A stretch of DNA of 64,000 nt from Halieaceae bacterium UBA5085 (GTDB taxonomy: Bacteria > Pseudomonadota > Gammaproteobacteria > Pseudomonadales > Halieaceae): contig DIAF01000020.1 in assembly GCA_002414665.1 (NCBI GenBank), positions 102,890 through 166,889 on the forward strand. The letters run 5' to 3'. This document shows positions 34,597 to 42,645 of this stretch, in pieces (the first letter of the stretch is position 1; each line of letters opens with the position of its first letter). The notes below the pieces were generated by a model. The model had not been told where the DNA came from, did no database searches, and saw only the letters and a program-made list of their open reading frames with translations. A program made the translations under genes and the position numbers.

Positions 34597-35364
34597 TTAC
34601 AACTGTGGCAGGGCGGGGAACACGCTGCCTGCGTGCCAGCCGCCATCGGCCATGAACTCCGAGCCCGTGCTGAAGCTGGCCTCATCCCCGGCGAGAAATA
34701 CGGTGACTGCGGCCACTTCACTGGGCATTCCAACGCGCGGCAAGGCCTGATTGGCGTAGGTCGCATCTGCCTGTTCGCGGGTCATGAAGTCCTTGCCGTG
34801 CATGTCCGTGTACACCCCTCCCGGATGCACGCTGTTGACCCGGATGTTGTACTTGCCCATCTCGAGCGCGGCGGTCTTGGTCATGCCGCGTACAGCCCAT
34901 TTGCTGGCGGCATAGGCCACCAGGGAGTTTTTCGCCTGAAAGCCATCGATGGAGGAAATATTGATAATAGAGCCGCCACCACCCGCCTTCATGCTGGGAA
35001 ACACTGACTGCATGCCGAGGAATACGCCCAACTGGTTAACCCTGGCAACTGCCATGAACTCCTCTTCGGTTGTGTCCATGATGGTCTTGTGAATGAGGAT
35101 CGCGGCGTTGTTGACCAGCACGTTGAGCGTACCGAACTGCTTACTGGCTTCGACTGCCGCCTGCCATTGCGCCTTGTCGGTGACGTCCAGGTGAACATAC
35201 ACCGCCTTCTCGCCAAGTTCTTCGGCCACCTTGCGGCCCGGCTCATCCAGAACATCCCCCAACACCACGCAGGCACCCTGCTCCACCAGCAACCTTGCTG
35301 TCGCCTCTCCCATGCCACGGGCGGCCCCGGTCACGATGGCGACTTTGCCCTCCAATCTTGCCAT
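34597..35364 (-). CDS. Short-chain dehydrogenase/reductase
   Basis: 255 aa classical SDR. NAD(P) motif TGAARGMGEATA near residues 12-23, NNAA at about 85-88, catalytic Ser in NISSIDGF, and YxxxK in YAASKWAVRGMTKTAALEMG. Asp in GDVLDEPG after the second strand favours NAD over NADP. Sequence style resembles 3-alpha(20-beta)- and 7-alpha-hydroxysteroid dehydrogenases, but the substrate cannot be set. Divergent from the MDR-type gene. Confidence 0.88.
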   Translation of the reverse strand: MARLEGKVAIVTGAARGMGEATARLLVEQGACVVLGDVLDEPGRKVAEELGEKAVYVHLDVTDKAQWQAAVEASKQFGTLNVLVNNAAILIHKTIMDTTEEEFMAVARVNQLGVFLGMQSVFPSMKAGGGGSIINISSIDGFQAKNSLVAYAASKWAVRGMTKTAALEMGKYNIRVNSVHPGGVYTDMHGKDFMTREQADATYANQALPRVGMPSEVAAVTVFLAGDEASFSTGSEFMADGGWHAGSVFPALPQL

Positions 35365-35602
35365 GATGCTAATTTCCTGTGTGGATGAAAAAACTGGAGC
35401 AAGCTTACCGCGTGCGCGCCCCGTGCTCCTAGTCCATACGGGTGATTGAAGTCCTTGAAGGCGTTTGCGGGAAGCCTCCGTCAGGTTTGCGGCAGCGGTC
35501 GCTGCTGCGCGCCCTCGACATCATCTCGTCAATTCCGTGGTAGGCTATCCGGCCTTGTTTGGCCAGGCCAGACCACTCGAACAGACGATCAGGAGAGCAG
35601 CA

Positions 35603-36709
35603 ATGAGCACAACCGGCAAGCAGGTTTTCACCACTCTCGATAAAAGCGGCACGCTGACAGTGGAGGTCGCCACCAGCACCTTTCCGGAGCCTAAGGGAGA
35701 TCAGGTACTGGTGAGGATGGAAGCCGCGCCGATCAACCCGTCGGACCTTGCCCTGCTGTTCAGCGCGGCAGATCTGGAGAATGCGGAGTACTCACCGGGG
35801 AAGGTCGTAGCGAAAATGCCTGAGCCGTTTCTCAGCGGGTCCAAGGGGCGCCACGGTCAACGTATGCCTGTAGGCAATGAGGGTGCTGGCACCGTCGTGG
35901 CAACCGGGGACAGCCCGGCAGCCAAGGCACTGCTCGGCCAGCGGGTTGCCTGCGTGCCCGGCAATGCGTTCTCTGAGTACGCGATCGCCGATGCCAAGAT
36001 GTGTCTGCCACTGGGGGAGAACTCATGCGAGCAGGGCGCATCGGCATTCGTCAATCCGATGACCGCCCTCGGCTTTGTCGAGACGGCAAAAATGGAGGGA
36101 CACAAGGCAATGGTTCACCTGGCGGCCGCCTCCAACCTGGGCCAGATGCTGCACCGGATATGCCTTGAGGACAATCTGGAACTGGTCAACGTGGTACGGA
36201 AACAGGAACAGGTGGACCTGCTCAAGGGCCTGGGTGCGAAATACGTGGTCAACTCTTCGGATGATGACTACATGGCACAACTGCGCTCGGCGATCGAGCA
36301 AACCGGAGCCTACCTCGGTTTCGACCCGATTGGTGGCGGCAACAACTCCGACAACGTGTTCAAGGCGATGGAACAAGTCGCCGTGGCCAAAATGACCGAA
36401 TTCAGCCGCTACGGTTCCGACCAGGAAAAAAAGATGTACATCTACGGACGTCTGGATCTGGGTGCCACCATACTGACTCCTTCCTACGGCTTCGGATTCA
36501 CCCTCTCGGGCTGGCTCCTGTTTCCCTTCCTGCAAAAAGCCGGGATGGAGACAGTGATGCGGATGCGCAAACGGGTTCTCGACAATTTGACCACCACCTT
36601 CGCCAGCCACTACAAGGAACGGGTCACGCTGGAGCAAATGCTGGAAAAGGACGCTGCGATGGACTACCGCGCCATGCGTACAGGCGAGAAATACCTCGTA
36701 ACACCATGA
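35603..36709 (+). CDS. Zinc-independent medium-chain dehydrogenase (quinone oxidoreductase-like)
   Basis: 368 aa MDR-superfamily protein with a GroES-like N-terminal domain (VLVRMEAAPINPSDLALLF, then VGNEGAGTVVATG). The nucleotide-binding domain is atypical: AMVHLAAASNLGQMLHRIC takes the place of the usual GxGxxG turn. The structural zinc Cys cluster of alcohol dehydrogenases is absent. Proteins of this subgroup are annotated as zinc-binding dehydrogenases or NADH oxidoreductases of unknown substrate. The ATG at 35603 has an AGGAGAG ribosome site; the long upstream extension is spurious. Confidence 0.82.
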   Translation: MSTTGKQVFTTLDKSGTLTVEVATSTFPEPKGDQVLVRMEAAPINPSDLALLFSAADLENAEYSPGKVVAKMPEPFLSGSKGRHGQRMPVGNEGAGTVVATGDSPAAKALLGQRVACVPGNAFSEYAIADAKMCLPLGENSCEQGASAFVNPMTALGFVETAKMEGHKAMVHLAAASNLGQMLHRICLEDNLELVNVVRKQEQVDLLKGLGAKYVVNSSDDDYMAQLRSAIEQTGAYLGFDPIGGGNNSDNVFKAMEQVAVAKMTEFSRYGSDQEKKMYIYGRLDLGATILTPSYGFGFTLSGWLLFPFLQKAGMETVMRMRKRVLDNLTTTFASHYKERVTLEQMLEKDAAMDYRAMRTGEKYLVTP

Positions 36710-36738
36710 TTTTATAAAGAAACTCGCCAGGTCGTTAA

Positions 36739-36761
36739 CGGGGCTGCAAGCAGCGGCCCCG
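36739..36761 (+). terminator. Possible terminator hairpin after the MDR gene
   Basis: CGGGGCTGC and GCAGCGGCCCCG form an imperfect GC-rich hairpin 30 bp after the stop. No T-run follows, so it may be Rho-assisted or only a structural element. A second hairpin, GTACCCC-TTTG-GGGGTAC at 36848-36865, precedes the GGDEF gene and is followed by TTGTTTT. Confidence 0.4.
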
Positions 36762-36901
36762 AGCCTTCTGCGTCATGCTGTTTCGGCCAACCACGTGCAG
36801 CGCGCGCCTGTTCTATACTCCTAAGCAAGTATCAGGCGCAGCGGCTTGTACCCCTTTGGGGGTACGGCGGTTGTTTTCATGCGTCATCTGGGAAGCCCGG
36901 C

Positions 36902-37873
36902 ATGGATTTAATACAGCGTTTACTGGACGGCAGCCTCATGCCCCACGGGCACTGTCTGCTATGGCGAGAGGACTTGCTGTTCATGCATGTCGGGGGTGAC
37001 GTGCTGACAACACTTGCCTACTTCACGATCCCGATTTTGTTGATCCGACTAGTGAAAAAGCGGGACGATCTTGCGTTTGATCGCATATTCATGATGTTCG
37101 CCGCTTTCATATTCCTGTGCGGTGTCACGCACCTGATCTCTCTGATCAACGTCTGGCACGGCTATTACTTTATCGAGGGTATCGCAAAGATTTCCACAGG
37201 CATGGTGTCGGCGCTTACCGCCATTGTAGCGTGGCGACTGCTACCCATAGCCATCGGCATTCCGAGCCGTGCCAGGCTGGTGAGCGCGAATGAACAACTG
37301 CGCCGCGCGCGAGAGGAAATCCTTGAAGCCAATTCAAGGCTTGAGCAAAAGGTACAGGAACGCACAGCGCAACTTGAGGCACTCGCCGTGGCAGACCCTC
37401 TGACCGGCACTTACCGCCGCACATACGCTCTGGATACACTGAGTAATGAGCTCAAGCGCGCCCAGCGCTACAAAACGCCGCTGGCGATTGCGATGATTGA
37501 TATCGACGATTTCAAGCGCATCAACGACACGCACGGACATCTGGCGGGCGACGACGTTCTGCGCGACGTTGGCGCGTTACTGAACAGATTGAGCCGCGAG
37601 TCGGACACAATCGGCCGCTTCGGGGGCGAAGAGTTTTTGATTGTGATGCCGGAGTGCGACCAGACACAGGCGGTTCTCGCGCTTGAACGCTTCAATAAGG
37701 CCTTGCGAGAGCATCGCTTCACGCTGACATCCGGCGAGACACTTCGGGTTACCTGCAGCATTGGTACAACCCAAGCCAGCGATGACACGAATTACACCGA
37801 GCTCCTCGCGAACGCGGACAAGGCCCTCTATCAGGCCAAACATGAAGGCAAGGATCGCATCGTGAGTCGTTGA
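36902..37873 (+). CDS. Diguanylate cyclase with ethylene-receptor-like membrane sensor
   Basis: 323 aa. Residues about 26-120 form three membrane helices closely following the ethylene-binding domain of plant ETR1. D33, Y40, P44, I70, C73 and H77 sit at a constant offset of 8 from ETR1 D25, Y32, P36, I62, C65 and H69; the Cys/His pair binds the copper cofactor in ETR1. A coiled coil (about 125-160) leads to a GGDEF domain with active-site GGEEF and the product-inhibition RxxD (RESD) five residues upstream. It should make c-di-GMP in response to a small ligand. No GAF or kinase domain is present. The ribosome site GGGAAG precedes the ATG. Confidence 0.9.
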   Translation: MDLIQRLLDGSLMPHGHCLLWREDLLFMHVGGDVLTTLAYFTIPILLIRLVKKRDDLAFDRIFMMFAAFIFLCGVTHLISLINVWHGYYFIEGIAKISTGMVSALTAIVAWRLLPIAIGIPSRARLVSANEQLRRAREEILEANSRLEQKVQERTAQLEALAVADPLTGTYRRTYALDTLSNELKRAQRYKTPLAIAMIDIDDFKRINDTHGHLAGDDVLRDVGALLNRLSRESDTIGRFGGEEFLIVMPECDQTQAVLALERFNKALREHRFTLTSGETLRVTCSIGTTQASDDTNYTELLANADKALYQAKHEGKDRIVSR

Positions 37874-37960
37874 GGCTGCTCCACACGGTGAACGTTACAG
37901 CGAGGGACTATCGACCGGGAGGTCATTTCGCTACTGAGACCAAAGTGCGCGGAGGACACG

Positions 37961-38803
37961 ATGCAATCGCTTGGCTATTTCCTGACAGCACTGGCCGTTT
38001 TGCTTGCCACGCTCGCAGGCCTGAGACAGCAGGATCGGCGTCGCGAGCAGGCAGGGTGGCAACGCTTGATCGCACTACAAACCGGCCCCCGACAGAACTT
38101 CCAGCCGGCTATGGTTGAAGCCCTGCCGGAGCCGGCACGACGCTACTTCCACTACACCATCAAAGCCGGCACACCACTTGCGCGCGCGGTCGAGGTCGAC
38201 ATGGCGGGTGAAATCGGCCTCGGAACTCAAGAGGCTCCGAACTACCGCCCCATGCAGGCACGCCAGCTTCTCTCCTCTCCATATGGCTTCCTGTGGTCAT
38301 TGAAGTCCGGTGCAATCAGCGGGTCCGACGGTGCACTACCCGAAGAATCGTGGACGCGCTTCTGGCTCTTGAACCTGATCCCGGTGGCACGCGCAAAAGG
38401 ACCCGACCATCACCGTTCGTCCTTTGGCAGGCTCGTGGCTGACTGTGCCCTGTGGGCCCCCGCCAGCCTGCTTCCCGGGGAGGACGTTTCCTGGGAGGCA
38501 CTGGGCGAACACTCCGCGCGGGTAACCTTGCGGCGGGGAATGCTGGAGCAAGCCGTTGATGTGCATGTGAATGCGGAAGGTGCTCCAGTGCGCGTCGTGT
38601 TCCAACGCTGGAGCGACGCCAACCCTCAACGCCACTATCAATTACAGCCTTTCGGCGGTGATCTTTCCGAGTTTCGGGAGTTCGCGGGCTACCGCCTGCC
38701 GACCCGGGTGGTCGCCGGGAATCACTACGGTACGCCGGCGTATTTTCCCTTCTTCAAGGTCGAGGTCAGCGCCATAAGGTTTGCCGACACCAAACCGCCA
38801 TGA
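37961..38803 (+). CDS. Uncharacterised DUF6544/DUF6920-like protein
   Basis: 280 aa with one N-terminal membrane anchor (about residues 4-22) and a soluble domain beginning ALPEPARRYFHYTI. That start and the pattern of strand-rich segments (GEHSARVTLRRGMLEQAVDVHVNAEGAPVRVVFQRW, then FAGYRLPTRVVAGNHYGTPAYFPFFKVEV) resemble the DUF6544/6920 family of unknown function. The start has a GGAGGA ribosome site. It is 88 bp downstream of the diguanylate cyclase on the same strand and could be co-transcribed. No enzyme motif is recognised. Confidence 0.65.
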   Translation: MQSLGYFLTALAVLLATLAGLRQQDRRREQAGWQRLIALQTGPRQNFQPAMVEALPEPARRYFHYTIKAGTPLARAVEVDMAGEIGLGTQEAPNYRPMQARQLLSSPYGFLWSLKSGAISGSDGALPEESWTRFWLLNLIPVARAKGPDHHRSSFGRLVADCALWAPASLLPGEDVSWEALGEHSARVTLRRGMLEQAVDVHVNAEGAPVRVVFQRWSDANPQRHYQLQPFGGDLSEFREFAGYRLPTRVVAGNHYGTPAYFPFFKVEVSAIRFADTKPP

Positions 38804-39225
38804 ACATCCCCACACGCACTACGGCGCTTGGCGCGGTGGTGCATTGAGCCAGCTGCCGGCGTCATACCGAGGTATAGCCCGGCGATGCCCGGCCCCGAGT
38901 AGCGCTCACCCGACAAAGTATCGGCGGTTGGTGGCGCGCTCACCTGAGTGCCGTCAGCGCTACCACAGGCGCTCACCACGGAAACAGTGCGAACGATGCA
39001 GGGTGCCGGCTACCCAGATTTTCAACCAAGCTTCCGGCAATCTGGCACGGTATGTCTGATGATGTTCGAAAACGTCACCCGCTCTGATTCAATGTCAAAG
39101 CCATAATGTGTTTTGGTAATCGCCACCCACGGAAAAAAATAGTTCTCGGATTCGGTCCCATACACTGCTGCGTATCATGGTCACTCAGATCTTCCACATA
39201 GGCGACTGTGAAAGGGCTTGGCAGT
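38804..39225. other. Intergenic region without recognisable gene
   Basis: Short open frames occur on both strands but none has a convincing start or family resemblance. Base composition shifts from GC-rich to AT-rich towards the right end, marking the edge of the decay zone at 39-43.7 kb. Confidence 0.5.
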
Positions 39226-39260
39226 AAAAAATTGCATACACACATCTTAAGACGTGTGCA
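39226..39260 (-). terminator. Terminator of the AT-rich hypothetical gene
   Basis: On the minus strand CACACGTCTTAAGATGTGTG folds into a stem with one G-T wobble, followed after GTATGCAA by six T residues (39231-39226). It lies directly downstream of the stop at 39273. Confidence 0.55.
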
Positions 39261-39272
39261 TCACTACGCCCC

Positions 39273-39908
39273 TTATTTGGCGAGCGTTATTGTTTCCCTG
39301 ATTTGGTGCGCGGCCGGTGCCTGAGATTTTCCTCTTGGAGCGCTATAAACAGCTTCGAATTTATACATGCAATCTTTACTACGCGGGTCGCCAATAATGA
39401 CATCAATCGAAAGTGCGCTACTATATTTACATCCGACTTTCATACCTTCGGGTTGCGTGTTTCTGCAATATTCGTTAATACGCGCTTTGATAGTATCTTT
39501 ATATGTCCAACCTTCCCAGCTTCTGCTTTCGTCATAGGCTTGTAAAGAGGCAGGCGCTTCTGTGTAGTATCTATAAGAAAATGTTCTTGGATTACCGGCA
39601 TTGTCAAATGTCAGCTTGGCGGCCTTATCGCCAACCTTATGCAGAAAACCTTGGTCATTTGTAGCATAAGTCAGCATTTGCTTTTTTTGGGCGGCACAAG
39701 GCATCTTCGATCTTTGCTTACAGGTAATATCGTGAAGCCCCAATTGCTGCAGCGTATTCGTAATCTCCACAATGCTTTGGTCCAGTGAAACGCCTTCAAT
39801 CTTTTTATAACACTGCGGATTGACAGAAAATGCACTCAACGAAAATGTTGTGATAGAAAAAATAGCTACTGCAATTGCTGCAGATTTTGGGGTGAATAAT
39901 GTTGACAC
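39273..39908 (-). CDS. Secreted hypothetical protein
   Basis: 211 aa, unrecognised. The GTG at 39908 follows AAGAGG and opens a signal peptide (STLFTPKSAAIAVAIFSITTFSLSAFS), so the much longer open frame to 40292 is not used. The mature part has seven Cys residues and ends DCMYKFEAVYSAPRGK..., suggesting a small disulphide-bonded periplasmic protein. The sequence is clearly more AT-rich than its neighbours, a sign of horizontal origin. It has its own terminator and is divergent from the parDE remnant. Confidence 0.65.
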   Translation of the reverse strand: MSTLFTPKSAAIAVAIFSITTFSLSAFSVNPQCYKKIEGVSLDQSIVEITNTLQQLGLHDITCKQRSKMPCAAQKKQMLTYATNDQGFLHKVGDKAAKLTFDNAGNPRTFSYRYYTEAPASLQAYDESRSWEGWTYKDTIKARINEYCRNTQPEGMKVGCKYSSALSIDVIIGDPRSKDCMYKFEAVYSAPRGKSQAPAAHQIRETITLAK

Positions 39909-40047
39909 GTCAAATTCCTCTTTTAAATTTTTGTCTTTGACTCCGTTAATAGTTGATGCACACGTTAAAACCATGTTCAGAAATTTTTTTCCAATCACTC
40001 GAAAAACTGACGAATTAACGCCGGTTGCCTCTCTTCCCAGGTTGATA

Positions 40048-40072
40048 TATTCATACTTGTTAATTATGAATA
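40048..40072. promoter_or_regulatory. Inverted repeat upstream of parD remnant
   Basis: TATTCATA (40048-40055) and TATGAATA (40065-40072) are perfect 8-bp arms with a 9-bp spacer, 14 bp before the parD start. Antitoxin autoregulation at such sites is the norm for parDE operons, so this is probably the surviving operator. Confidence 0.55.
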
Positions 40073-40085
40073 CCCGGAGAGCGAT

Positions 40086-40208
40086 ATGGTAACGACAAGT
40101 CTTAGCCTTGGCGAGCACTGGGAAGTTTACATCAAGAATGAGATTGCCAGTGGGCGTTACGGCTTCGCCAGTGAAGTTGTCCGGGATGCCCTGCGCGCAA
40201 TGGGGTAA
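40086..40208 (+). pseudogene. parD: ParD antitoxin, N-terminal half only
   Basis: 40 residues (MVTTSLSLGEHWEVYIKNEI, then ASGRYGFASEVVRDALRAMG) match the ribbon-helix-helix DNA-binding half of ParD antitoxins, normally about 80 aa. The toxin-binding C-terminal tail is missing because the frame runs straight into the parE remnant and stops. The ribosome site GGAGAG is intact, so a DNA-binding stub could still be made. Confidence 0.75.
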
Positions 40209-40449
40209 ACGCCACCGTAATACTAACCTGAAAGCACTCGAAAAACGCTTTGGCTGGTTAGCCGAGAACCCGCAACTGGGCAAACACCGCACGGATGTGG
40301 CTGAAGGCTATTACAGCTTTCCAGAGAGCGAGCATATCGCCCTCTATCTGATTGGAGGTGAGGGCATTGATATCATCGGCGTCCCGCACAAGGAGATCGA
40401 TATCATCACTTATTTTCTTCCTGACTGGATATTCAGATACAAGGTGTAG
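40201..40449 (+). pseudogene. parE: ParE toxin, C-terminal part only
   Basis: From WGKRHRNTNLKALEKRF through ENPQLGKHRTDVAEGYYSFP to GIDIIGVPHKEIDIITYF the frame matches the last 70-80 residues of RelE/ParE-family toxins. The N-terminal two helices are gone. The junction with parD reuses the bases CAATGGGGTAAA in two frames, showing that one internal deletion removed the antitoxin tail and toxin head. Not expected to be toxic. Confidence 0.75.
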
Positions 40450-40797
40450 TGCCCGCTGTTGCCAGACAGGGAAGCACTCAATCGTCATTCTATTAAATCA
40501 TTCACGCCCCCTCTCGCTGACCACAATATTGTTAGTGTTGCGCTGACACTGCTTTCCGGCACCAGCCGATGAGGGCTGCGAAGACGCAAGGAAGATACGC
40601 ACGCAGGAACACATCGAGCAGATCTGATCTCCAACAGCAGTTTTACTGCACGCTTTGGACGCGGCATTACTCAAGCTACTACCCGAATCTGGTTCGTTCC
40701 GCACCCTGGGGACCCAAGGCGGAACCACCATGTTGGCACAAGGCAGCAAGGGTCTGCCCCTGTTTATGGGCATGGCCTCAGCAACACTGCCTACGAG
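40450..40797. other. Non-coding stretch left of the IS91 remnant
   Basis: No convincing gene. It may contain the decayed left end of the transposon, but I could not recognise IS91 terminal sequences by eye. Confidence 0.35.
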
Positions 40798-41545
40798 CGC
40801 CATCAACCCGAGCAGACACTGCTCTACCAGCTAGTCGAAGCGCACTACCCTGCCCGACCATCTCTACCGGGAATTCGAGTCCTACCTGAAGTGCGGTCGC
40901 CTCGAACACAGCTTTCTCCGGTTGCGCTGCGACAAATGCCAATTCGAGCGGCTTGTGGCGTTTTCTTGCGAGAAGCGCGGATTCTGCCCTAGTTGTGGCA
41001 CCCGCCTCATGGCCGAGACCGCCGCCCTGCTGGCCGATGAAGTCTTCCCCGATGTACCATTGCGCCAGTGGGTCTTCAGTTTTCCTTTCCCTTTGCGATA
41101 TCTTTTCGCCGCCCACCCTCAAGCAATGGGCAAGGTACTGGGTATCGTTTACCGGGCTATTTCGACCCACGTGATCCACAAGGCTGGATTGCAACTGAAG
41201 GATGGCGCCACCGGCGCAGTGACACTGATACAGCGCTTTGGATCTGCCCTCAACCTCAACATACATTTCCACATCCTGCTCCAGGATGGCGTCTACGTGT
41301 ATCGCGATAATCAACCGCCACGCTTTCAACGCGTTAAGGCGCCGGCGAAGAGCGAGTTGGAACAACTGGTCCAGCTGATTAGCTAATGGATGGGACGGTG
41401 CCTGGAACGTCAGGGGCTGCTGGAGCAGGATAGCGAGAGCGCATGGCTGGACCTGGATCCAGCCAAAGAGACTGATGCCACCAACTTCCTGGGCATCGCC
41501 TCAGACATCGACTGTTTTCCCGGGGACGCAACCCCCTTTGCCACA
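40798..41545 (+). mobile_element. Degenerate IS91/IS1294-family transposase
   Basis: Remnant of a rolling-circle transposase. RHQPEQTLLYQLVEAHYPA (from 40798) shifts frame near 40853 into DHLYREFESYLKCGRLEHSFLRLRC, then the zinc-finger block CDKCQFERLVAFSCEKRGFCPSCGTRLMAE. The catalytic-core segment FGSALNLNIHFHILLQDGVY follows. An in-frame TAA at 41384-41386 interrupts it before WMGRCLERQGLLEQDSES, and similarity fades near 41545. The YxxK tyrosine region at the C-terminus is missing. Dead element; probably contributed to rearrangement of this zone. Confidence 0.85.
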
Positions 41546-41759
41546 ACTCGACCAGCAAGGACACCTCTAAAACCTCTCGGCCGGGACCGCTGCGTAATGT
41601 CGTTCAGGAATCAACGAATATGAATTTTCTGTTCACCGACGCACACATGATTTCAGGGAGATAAGCATTTTTTTAGTTGTGAAATTTTCAGACTTGGCAC
41701 ATGGAATCCGCCAGGAAATCTACTCACAACAGCCCATTTATTTTTCCTATACTTAAGCC

Positions 41760-41894
41760 CAGTCTGACTGTCTTGCAGCGCTCGGTTGTGACACGATCCA
41801 GGGCTACTGGCTCGGGGAGCCCATGGCAGATCTCCCCTTCAAGCAATTTCTGTCCAGCCGCCGTGTGGCGCTCGTCAGGGAGAAGACCTCGTGA
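41760..41894 (+). pseudogene. EAL-domain phosphodiesterase, last 44 codons
   Basis: The frame ending in TGA at 41892-41894 reads QSDCLAALGCDTIQGYWLGEPM then ADLPFKQFL, the conserved C-terminus of EAL (c-di-GMP phosphodiesterase) domains. No EAL, DDFG or start region precedes it; the upstream DNA is AT-rich and non-homologous. Its stop overlaps the GTG of the next gene as GTGA, so the intact ancestor was an operon partner of the nrtS-like gene. Confidence 0.7.
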
Positions 41895-42145
41895 AGAAGA
41901 ACACAAGCCCGTCCGTCAGGGACCTGCTCAATATGGCAACCGCGCCGGGCACAGCGCTGCGTGCGCTCAAGCTGGCGCTGGTTGTAGGTACGCTGCTGAC
42001 CATAATCAATCAGGGCGACGTCGTGCTCCAGGGGCTGGCCCCGGACTGGCTCAAGCTGGTGCTGACCTACCTGGTGCCCTACGGGGTTTCCACCTGGACC
42101 AGCATCGCCAAGGATCTTGAGCAGAGAGCCCGTCAGGCTTCCTGA
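41891..42145 (+). CDS. nrtS: NrtS-like small membrane protein
   Basis: 84 aa with two hydrophobic helices (ALRALKLALVVGTLLTIINQGD and KLVLTYLVPYGVSTW). This matches the small NrtS family, described in cyanobacteria as a nitrate/nitrite transporter made of two-helix subunits. The GTG start is coupled to the stop of the truncated EAL gene. With the upstream gene destroyed its original promoter may be lost. Confidence 0.65.
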   Translation: MKKNTSPSVRDLLNMATAPGTALRALKLALVVGTLLTIINQGDVVLQGLAPDWLKLVLTYLVPYGVSTWTSIAKDLEQRARQAS

Positions 42146-42188
42146 CCCGGAAAACCACTCGCACTGGAAAAACCCATTGGAGTCACCC

Positions 42189-42620
42189 ATGCAAACCACG
42201 TCAATGCTCGGACCCATCCTGGCCCAGGTCCTGCTTACCACCGGCGTCTACGTACTGCTCGGGCTGCGCAAGTTCGCTGCAGTAAAAGCCGGCGAGGTAG
42301 ACCGCAACGCCACGGCGCTTGATAACCGGGCCTGGCCCGAAGCGGTGGTCAAGGTGTCGAATAACCTCGCGAACCAGTTCGAGGCTCCAGTATTGTTCTA
42401 CGTGCTTTGTTTTGTGCTGATGGCACTGGGCCAGGGGAGCGGAATCGGGCTGGTGCTGGCCTGGCTGTTCGTGCTGAGCCGATGCGCCCATGCCTGGGTC
42501 CATGTCAGCTCCAACTACGTCCCGCACCGGTTCCGGCTGTTCGGATTCGGCCTGCTCACGTTGCTGGCGATGACATTGCTCGCCCTCTGGCACTGGGTCC
42601 AGATGACTATCAACCCGTGA
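42189..42620 (+). CDS. MAPEG family membrane protein
   Basis: 143 aa with four hydrophobic helices and the MAPEG pattern: RNATALDNRAWPEAVVKVSNNLANQFEAPVLFYVLCFVL, then LAWLFVLSRCAHAWVHVSSNYVPHRF. Bacterial MAPEG proteins are related to eicosanoid/glutathione enzymes; most lack a known substrate. The ATG at 42189 has a TTGGAGT ribosome site and starts 44 bp after the nrtS-like gene. Confidence 0.87.
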   Translation: MQTTSMLGPILAQVLLTTGVYVLLGLRKFAAVKAGEVDRNATALDNRAWPEAVVKVSNNLANQFEAPVLFYVLCFVLMALGQGSGIGLVLAWLFVLSRCAHAWVHVSSNYVPHRFRLFGFGLLTLLAMTLLALWHWVQMTINP

Positions 42621-42645
42621 ACTGCAGCCGAGTTCGCTGATAGAG

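Noticed and set aside
38804..39225. Possible decayed gene on the minus strand
   Set aside because: Short frames with stops and no recognisable family; reported only as an intergenic stretch.
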